In this document: positions 57,328 through 64,000 of the stretch, piece by piece
How the letters are laid out: every line of letters begins with the position of its first letter
Numbering within the stretch: the stretch's first letter is position 1
Assembly (NCBI GenBank): GCA_029931535.1
Contig: JAQPZY010001558.1
Span: forward strand, 372,001-436,000
Length of the DNA: 64,000 nt
Direction: 5' to 3'
Source: Margaritifera margaritifera
Lineage: Eukaryota; Mollusca; Bivalvia; Unionida; Margaritiferidae
Position numbers and translations under genes: made by a program
The notes under the pieces: model-generated
The model's input: only the letters and a program-made list of their open reading frames with translations
The model's database searches: none
Told to the model about the DNA's origin: nothing

Positions 57328-58145
57328 TGGGCAGGACTAAATGCAACAGTGTAAACACTGGAAGGGCATGGATGAAAACCATAGTATGTGTCTAGCATGT
57401 GTGGGTTGACACTTGGAAAATTCATGTCATATATGCACCTTTTGAATGGAGAGTCGGTGGGCTTCAATAATGGGAGCACAATCAAAACAGAAAGGGAAGC
57501 TCAGAAACGCACTTTGAGAGATGAGGACGCCATTAGTATTCATGCTGACACCACCTCGGTCAGTGATTTCTTCTTAGATCAGTATTGCAAACCAGAGGGC
57601 TCACCAGTCTTAAGCGATCCAAGACATCTCTTTTGGTGACAGCTACAGCCCCAGCTCCAGTACTACAACCTCAAGTAGACAAACCATTTTTGGCGGAACC
57701 AATAGGCATGATACCGCATGTGTTCAACGGCCAGTCTTCTTTCACTGTTAGTTATGAGTAATATAGAGAACATGTCAAGCTAACTCAGAACTGTCTCGCA
57801 TGATGCAAGTGGGGGCTGGTTTTGTGGATCAAATATCCCATAAGAATAACACATCCCAGAATAAAGAACTTGACGTCATCGGAAATAAAATTACACTGTT
57901 CTGCCATGACCATACTGTCCTCTGAATCAGACCGCAAAGGGTCAACGCAAAAGCTGATCTTACATTTAAGTCAAAAGAGGGAATATCTTGATCTAGTATG
58001 TCTACCCGACACCAGAACACTGGCACTCTCATGGATCAAGCATACCCAGTATAGTGCCACAGGACACTCCGTGCACTCTATACCCAGTGCAGTGCCGCAG
58101 TATGGAATCAACTCAGTTGTATGCCAATGCCACTCAAAGGGATGA
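57328..58145 (+). pseudogene. DIRS copy 3 Gag-like region, broken
   Basis: In changing frames the start reads S-M-C-L-A-C ... S-C-H-I-C-T-F-W-M-E-S, the same C-x2-C/C-x2-C-W cluster as in copies 1 and 2. Charged then proline-rich segments follow. Multiple stops. Confidence 0.5.
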
Positions 58146-58479
58146 CTTGCTTGGTGATCATCTGGAAGTTACCGTATCCAAGTTCGGATGATCTGCTTGT
58201 TTGGTTTCGCCATCAGATTGTACAAGCGGTGTTGGCGTTGCCACATTCTTCTAGACATGACGAAGTTAGCTCACAAGTGCCATCATCTTTGCAAGACCTT
58301 ACAATGACAAGAAGACTCTGCCCTCCAAGTATCAATCAAAGAAGTCTTTCACTTGTTACCACCAGAGTTTGTCTGCCTCCCCTTTCTCTGGCAACAGCTT
58401 GGTCCAGAGTTCCAGTATCAGTTGACTTGCTAATCAAGAAAGACCAAAGAGCATTCAAACTGTTACCACAGGCCGATCG

Positions 58480-59330
58480 AGTGACTGACTTATTGGGTTG
58501 CTTACAGACACCACAGCAGTACATAGAGACATTGAATGCACTCTCTTTTGGACTTGGCATCAGTCTCTGGGTCTTCACACATATTATGGACAGAGTAAGG
58601 CTCACTTCAGGACCATTTCCATGTCCATGACATCCAACTACATTCTTCAAAAACAAGGCATGAAATCCCTTGCTACACTCCTCCTCAGCCATGGATTCCT
58701 TGTCAGCAAGGAAAAATCTGATTTCATACCAGTGCAATATTTCACTCAATTGGTTATGGAGTTTAAAACACGTCTGAACAGAGTATGCCTCCTCAGGAAC
58801 GCGCATTGAACATCACTTCAACAGTGGCTTCAATTCTTACAAAGAACAATCTCTCAGCCTGAGAATTCCTTTGCCTACTGGGTTTATTCAATGTGGCAGT
58901 GGACATCATTGTCCTAGGTCACCTATTTATGAGACTATTGCACATGATACTTTTGTTCCAATGGAGGCTGAAACTTTGCCCCTTGGAACAAACAATATCA
59001 GTCTCCATTCATATGAGGTCCCATCTCAGAAATGGGATAATGGTTCATACGGATGCAAGCCAACAGGCTGGGGTGCACATCTCCTTCCATAATTTCTGGA
59101 GGCCTGTGGAATGTGGTCCACTCAGGATTGTCTCTTGCATATCAGTACCCTAGAGATGAAAGCCATACTGAAAGCATTTCATTGGTGGCAGGAAAAGCTA
59201 CATGGAAAGCACATTTTCATTCTATCCGACAACTCTACTGTGGTGAATTATCTCGGAGGTAAGGGGGTACCAAATCCCCAGACCTCTGCATCCATGTTTG
59301 GGATTTGCTAAGGTGGTGTTGTTAATGACA
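58480..59330 (+). pseudogene. DIRS copy 3 RT (thumb) / RNase H, broken
   Basis: 58498-58809 contains H-G-F-L-V-S-K-E-K-S-D-F-I-P-V-Q-Y, the post-palm RT segment found in DIRS elements. Around 59045-59090 V-H-T-D-A-S marks RNase H motif 1. 59111-59311 gives L-E-M-K-A-I-L-K-A-F and L-S-D-N-S-T-V-V-N-Y-L-G, RNase H motifs 2 and 3. Frames shift at least three times; the RT palm is missing or unreadable. Confidence 0.72.
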
Positions 59331-59397
59331 AATCCACATACAAGTTTGTCATATTCTGGGCAAACTAACTCCCCGTCTCCCTGCAGTTACATCCTAC

Positions 59398-59543
59398 TAG
59401 GAGAGCATTCATTCCGCTCCAGTAGTAACTGAGGTACACATGATTTGGCACCAATTCCTATATCAATTTGAGATCACTGGCTGCCACATGTGTCCAGACA
59501 ACAGTTAGCTCCCATACTAAACAGTTTAGTTGGGAGGGCTGGA
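59398..59543. repeat. Right inverted terminal repeat of DIRS copy 3
   Basis: Contains AGTAGTAACTGAGGTACACA and TTAGTTGGGAGGGCTGGATTT, complements of the left repeat. Confidence 0.8.
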
Positions 59544-60124
59544 TTTGTGCAGTTGCAGTTGTACTCCAACTTATTATGATGATCGGATAAGTATTATGAA
59601 AGAAACATTTTTTACTTTAAAAATTCGTTTTTCCAACTGGTAAAGTTGGTGTTTTTCACTCTTCTTGTTTGTACCAAAGGCATTTAAACCTAAAGCAAAT
59701 ATTATGAAATGGTGAGGTGTAAATTTTTATTTTGGATTTTGTATGCAAAATTTGGAATATGCTTGGAATATTTTAACTTTGATATGTATTATTTAATATG
59801 GCCAAAAGAACAAATGAAGTTATCTTTGGGAATAGTGAACTTGAATGAGACATGCTACCAAGCTAGGCCGCTTGCAATAATGCCTTTGATGTCATAGTTA
59901 AGCTTGGATGAGAACATAGACCTGTCAATTGAGTTAATCTGATTTGAAAGTAGTTTGCATTCAGTTAAGCAAGCGATTAAAGTTTGAAAAGGAAAACAAC
60001 CATTTTAACTAGCGAGGCATACTGAAAATAACTTTATGGTGTTTATAAAGATGCTTCTTTTGCAGTTTAAGAAGGACGTGGGGGCAGAGGGGTGGGCATT
60101 TTGAGGGCTAGGCAGGGTGCCCCT
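59544..60124. other. Intergenic sequence, no feature
   Basis: AT-rich, nothing recognised. Confidence 0.4.
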
Positions 60125-61500
60125 TTATTTCTTTCTTGCTAGAACATATAAATACATATCATGACTAGGTAGTGTGTTGCTTACCATTGTCATGCTCTCT
60201 GTCTTAAGGTTAAGGTCAGAGCAAGGGAAAATGTAATTCTGTTGTATCTTTGTCCAGAGTATAACATTTGAACCACTGAAGATATTGTAATAAAACTTTG
60301 CCGAAGTGTATGTCATGATTAATTGGTCCCAAGTATATGTCATGATTAGTTGGTCCCAAGTATATGTCATGATTAGTTGGTTCCAAGTATATGTCATGAT
60401 TAGTTGGTATGACAAATACTACAGCCATGTCCCCTACCTCAAGGTCAAGGTCGTGTAAAAAAAATTGTATTATATGACCTGTATTTTTGTCTGAATATAA
60501 CTTTTGAACCACAGAAGATATTTTAAGGAAACTTGGACCAAGTATGACTAGAGGATGATGTGTTATGTACAACAGTCGTGCACCCAGTCTCAAGATCATA
60601 GTCACAGCAAGGGAAAATTAGTTATGTGACTTGTATCCTCATCCGGAGTATAACTTTTTAACCACTGAAGATATTTTGATGAAAATTTGCCTAAGTATAT
60701 GTCATGATTAGTTGGTTCATCACATACTGTAGCCATGCCCCTTACCTCAAGATCAAGGTCATATAAACAAACAAATGTTATTCTATGACTTGTATTCTTG
60801 TGCGGATATAACTTTTGAACCACTGAAGATATTTTAAGGAAACTTTGACCAAGCATGACTAGATGATGTGTCGTGTAGTCTCAAGTCATGGTAACAGCAA
60901 GGGAAAATTAATTATGTGACTTGTAACCTTGTCCGGAGTATAACTTTTTACCCACAGAAAGATATTTGAATGAAACCTTTGTTAGTTGTATATCACGTAT
61001 AGTCAGTGTGTTGAATATCATGGCCATCCCACCTATCTAAAAGTCAAGGACATGGCAAGAGAAGACTTCTATCCTTGTCCAGAGTATAACTTTTGAACCA
61101 CTGAAGATACTTTAATGAAACTTTAACAAGTTTTATATCATGACTATACAGTGTGTCATATACAATAGCCACACCACCTCAAGGTCAAGGTCATGGCAAA
61201 CAAAAATATAAATCTGTGATCCTTATCCATGTACTTGTAGAACTTTTCAACCACTAACAATATTTCAATGAAACTTTAGCCTGTTATATATCTGGACAGG
61301 GTCTCGCATATTCAATCATACCCCCTGCCCCCAAGGTCAAGGTCACAACAAGGGATAATGTAAGCCTGTTTACTAACACAGGCTATTACTTTATATCCCT
61401 TACATATATTTTGATGAAACTATACCCAGTCCACACCTTGTCATACAATTGTAAAGTCCCTAGCTCAAAGGTCAAGGTTATAAGCATTGAAAAGGTCACA
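60125..61500. repeat. ~150-bp degenerate tandem repeat field, about eight units
   Basis: ACCACTGAAGATATTTTAAT-like phrases recur near 60275, 60507, 60661, 60820, 60950, 61096 and 61250, each with CTCAAGGTCAAGGTCAT and TATATGTCATGA phrases. A 27-bp unit (AAGTATATGTCATGATTAGT plus TGGTCCC) is further amplified four times at 60304-60411. Minus-strand frames of 84-129 codons are repeat artefacts. Confidence 0.85.
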
Positions 61501-61739
61501 AGATGGACTTATAATGTGGTGTTTGATGTTCTCTTGTCGTTTCTTTTTTGTAATTGTGTTGATTTGAGCTGTAAACGAAGTTGAAGAATTCAAATTGTCA
61601 AATTCTTGACTGATTACCTGTTATTTATTGGCATATTGCGAACTTACTGGCATTCAAAATGTGTACATTACACTTAAACAAAAGAGATTTTGAAATGAGC
61701 CCACAATGAATAAACATAGGCAGTGCAGAGGAGTGCAAG

Positions 61740-62010
61740 TATTAACCTTTTCTTGTCTCATCTGCATTAACAAATCATGAGACATAACTGTATTTATCTG
61801 TAAATAAGCATTTGCTTCATGATAAGCCTACCTCCAACAGTTACAAAGATTCCTGGTCTTATCACTGGGAGACATGCCCACATTTATCTGATGATAAGCC
61901 CACCCCCTAGTTACAAGGCCCCCAGGTGTTATCACTGGGAGACATAACTATATTTATCTGAGCATATAGTATGCTTTATGATGGGTTACATGACCCCCTA
62001 GTCTTATCAT
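61740..62010. repeat. ~85-bp degenerate tandem repeat, three units
   Basis: GAGACATAACTATATTTATC, CTTTATGATAAGCCCACC and CCAGGTCTTATCACTGG-type phrases recur three times. Confidence 0.7.
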
Positions 62011-62149
62011 TTGGAGAAATATTGTATTACTTTTTTGGCAGCAGTGGTGGTCGTGACATCAGTAATATTCAGACATCGTGTTAGTGTGGCATATAGCTGA
62101 GACATTGTGTTATGTAATATGCTTTGTATTTGTGCAATAGAAAGGCATA

Positions 62150-62250
62150 CTTCAAATCATGTTTAATCTGATAACCAAGTACCACATATTATTCTGTATT
62201 GAATAATCTTGCTACTCACAATATAGTTTCTTCATAGTACAAGTTGTGTA
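62150..62250. repeat. Direct repeat, first copy
   Basis: CATGTTTAATCTGATAACCA ... TTTCTTCATAGTACAAGTTG is repeated at 62682-62772 about 530 bases away, same orientation, about 85% alike. Confidence 0.78.
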
Positions 62251-62681
62251 TATGTTGTGTTTTCTAACTTTGCAACATGCTTTTGCCTTACAAGTATTGT
62301 TTACATGTTACCATTATTGAAGATAAGCAGTTGGTGTCCTTCTGTCTGGCATCAGCTTTTAGGGAATGTTTCTAAAAGGCAATATCTCTTGTTTTCATCA
62401 TGGGATTGTCATCAGACTTTGCCTGCAAATGCATCATGGGGTTGGGGGGAAAGTAATATCCATGATATAGCCAAGGAGCTCAAAAGTCAAGGTCATGGAG
62501 CAATTTTTGAAATTTTAGGTGGGTGCTCTGAGTTTTTGGATATGGCAGTATTATTTCTTATTGCCTTGGATGAATTGATATCAGAGTAACAAATTTACCC
62601 TACATCTTAGTGTGGTTTACAGGTGAGACATAGTGATATATAGAACTCTTGAGTATTTGTCACAACAGACATACATACATC

Positions 62682-62772
62682 AAATCATGTTTAATCTGAG
62701 AACCAAGTACCACATATTTAATGTTGAATAATCTTTATTATCATAATATTGTTTCTTTATAGTACAAGTTTT
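62682..62772. repeat. Direct repeat, second copy
   Basis: Partner of 62150-62250, directly followed by a 23-bp unit (ACATAGTACAAGTTTTGCAT) amplified three times at about 62758-62825. Confidence 0.78.
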
Positions 62773-62834
62773 GCATACATAGTAGAAGTTTTGCATACAT
62801 AGTACAAGTTTTGCATACATAGTATTTTTGAAGG

Positions 62835-62905
62835 TTTGGGTTCTAGTGTTTTATGGCACAGCAACACTTTGAACGTTATATTGTGCCAAGGCAAGTAGAG
62901 TAAAG
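62835..62905 (-). mobile_element. SINE-like fragment (GTGCCAAGGCA family), copy 3
   Basis: GTTTTATGGCACAGCAACAC and TTGTGCCAAGGCAAGTAGAG match 48141-48275; the tRNA-like head is not included. Confidence 0.5.
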
Positions 62906-63469
62906 TTGTTGTGTAGAGCGGTATGAAGGGGTTATATCTTCTGTTTCTATACATGTATTTTTACCAGATTTGTCACATATTAGCAGAGGAATGGAGATGT
63001 TAAAAAGAGGTCGCAGTCACGGGGGTAGTTTAACTATGCATTCCTAAGGCTGCATTGACATCATCCTAGGCGAGATGATAAATCTACAGACTTTTTATAT
63101 ATTTCTAGCCCACGAGTATGTAAATTTTACTACTGTGTATGTGCAAACTGTTATACTGTGTATACTGTCAACATCTGTTGGTGCTGTAAAATGCAAATAT
63201 TTTTGTAGAAATAAATAATAAAAATGAAGTTGAAGCATGTTACTTGGTGATTTTCTTTCAGGACACACATACACACATATATGTGCAAACACACACACAA
63301 TATATATATATTTGAACTTTTTCTACTGCCAAACAAGGATCATAGACTGCAAACCATATCTGGTTTATTAGAATATTTTTTTGTCCCGTCTGTCTGTTCA
63401 GACTGTTATTGGTATGATGATTCACAGACCATTTGACATGGACCAGTTAAACCTTGTAAGCTTTCTTCT

Positions 63470-63472
<3 letters not shown>
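62906..63472. other. Intergenic sequence, no gene
   Basis: CA-rich short tracts around 63262-63300 (ACACACATAC, ACACACACAC); no coding support. Confidence 0.4.

Positions 63473-63549
<77 letters not shown>
63473..63549. repeat. (TA)n microsatellite
   Basis: About 38 uninterrupted TA units, followed by imperfect ATAG/ATATAG units to about 63575. Open frames of I-Y repeats here are artefacts. Confidence 0.97.
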
Positions 63550-63551
<2 letters not shown>

Positions 63552-63575
63552 TATATAGATATAGATATATATATG

Positions 63576-64000
63576 CATAACATGCACGAGTGTACACACA
63601 CATTTAAGTGACTTTTATATTTAAAAAATGTATCTTTGCACTTTTTTTTTCTTGGACTTTTTGGAGAAAATGTCAGCACATTTATGCATACTATATAGTA
63701 TATTACTTGCCAAAACTAAAGTTTGGTAGATATATTTCTGCATATGTTTCAAGGTGGTTTTACCAAAGAGTAAATTGAAAAGTGCAATTTAAATCATTTT
63801 TACAACCCTCTATAATTTGAAATTTAAACGCAAAGAAACTGCAAAAAGAAATAGTTACTTATACTAATAATTAGACATGTTTTATGAGGACATTTATCAT
63901 TCATTTTAAGAACCGGCTTCATTTTCTTTTGCACAAAGTTCTCAATGAAACAGCTTATTTGTTTCAATCATACATTTATTTGTCCATGCTGATTATTCCA
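63576..64000. other. Intergenic sequence to window end, no feature
   Basis: AT-rich; nothing recognised. Confidence 0.4.

Larger units (their letters stand above)
56461..59543 (+). mobile_element. DIRS-like retrotransposon, copy 3 (deleted derivative)
   Basis: About 3.1 kb between inverted repeats 56461-56605 and 59398-59543 (roughly 80% alike; CCCTCCCAGCTAAA, GTTTAG, GGGAGCTAA, TTGATATAGG, TCAGTTACTAC). Contents are Gag-like, RT thumb and RNase H remnants; RNase H is followed directly by the right inverted repeat. The tyrosine recombinase and the internal complementary region seen in copies 1 and 2 are absent. A ~110-bp duplication lies in the leader (56982-57200). Confidence 0.78.

Noticed and set aside
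60125..60856. Minus-strand frames of 84-129 codons with repeated T-N-H-D-I-Y-L-G
   Set aside because: Products of the ~150-bp and 27-bp tandem repeats.
62257..62589. 110-codon + strand frame
   Set aside because: No recognisable domain, no splice context, and it overlaps a repeat-rich area; not enough to call a gene.
63406..63679. Frames rich in I-Y repeats
   Set aside because: Translation of the (TA)n microsatellite.

Overview
This is a eukaryotic, AT-rich, intron-dominated window, most likely from an invertebrate animal and plausibly a bivalve mollusc. The evidence is GT-AG exons separated by introns of 0.7 to 17 kb, dense tandem repeats, tRNA-derived SINEs, MITEs, DIRS-like tyrosine-recombinase retrotransposons and a Gmr1-type Ty3/Gypsy element. 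The species call is inference from composition and repeat content, not from a marker gene.

Host gene. One host gene is supported on the + strand. It is an SLC17-family (MFS) anion transporter, SLC17A9/PHT4-like, with seven exons: 3000-3159, 9749-9861, 16686-16820, 30892-31096, 31838-31985, 33675-33789 and 50457-50612 (stop codon included). The exons total 1032 nt, which is exactly 344 codons. Every intron phase is compatible (1,0,0,1,2,0), so the reading frame runs unbroken from transmembrane segment 2/3 to the stop. The start codon and first exon(s) lie upstream of the window.

Introns. The introns hold nearly everything else. The first complete intron carries a 5.66-kb LTR retrotransposon (3510-9171, minus strand) with two 727-bp LTRs that look identical and a single 1301-codon ORF. 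Its order is zinc knuckle, protease, integrase, reverse transcriptase, RNase H. Integrase before RT is the Gmr1-type order, unlike standard Ty3/Gypsy. The intron at 16.8-30.9 kb has three minisatellites, a broken piggyBac-like element (18597-25213) interrupted by a 2625-bp TA-flanked TIR element (22128-24752), two families of ~150-bp tandem repeats with a SINE inserted in one, and a 14-copy 70-bp minisatellite. The last intron contains two adjacent DIRS-like elements (about 33842-38950 and 38955-45213). Each has inverted terminal repeats and an internal complementary region that matches its own two ends. The same intron holds a 2278-bp TA-flanked TIR element (45631-47908) with an 810-bp TTAA-flanked piggyBac-like element (46410-47219) nested inside.

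Downstream of the gene (50.6-64 kb) no host gene was found. It holds MITEs, a third deleted DIRS-like element (56461-59543), a long ~150-bp tandem repeat field (60.1-61.5 kb) and a (TA)n microsatellite.

The points most worth a second look are the Gmr1-order element with identical LTRs but a very short Gag, the DIRS pair with preserved terminal and internal complementary repeats, and the two transposon-in-transposon nests with terminal repeats and target duplications still readable.
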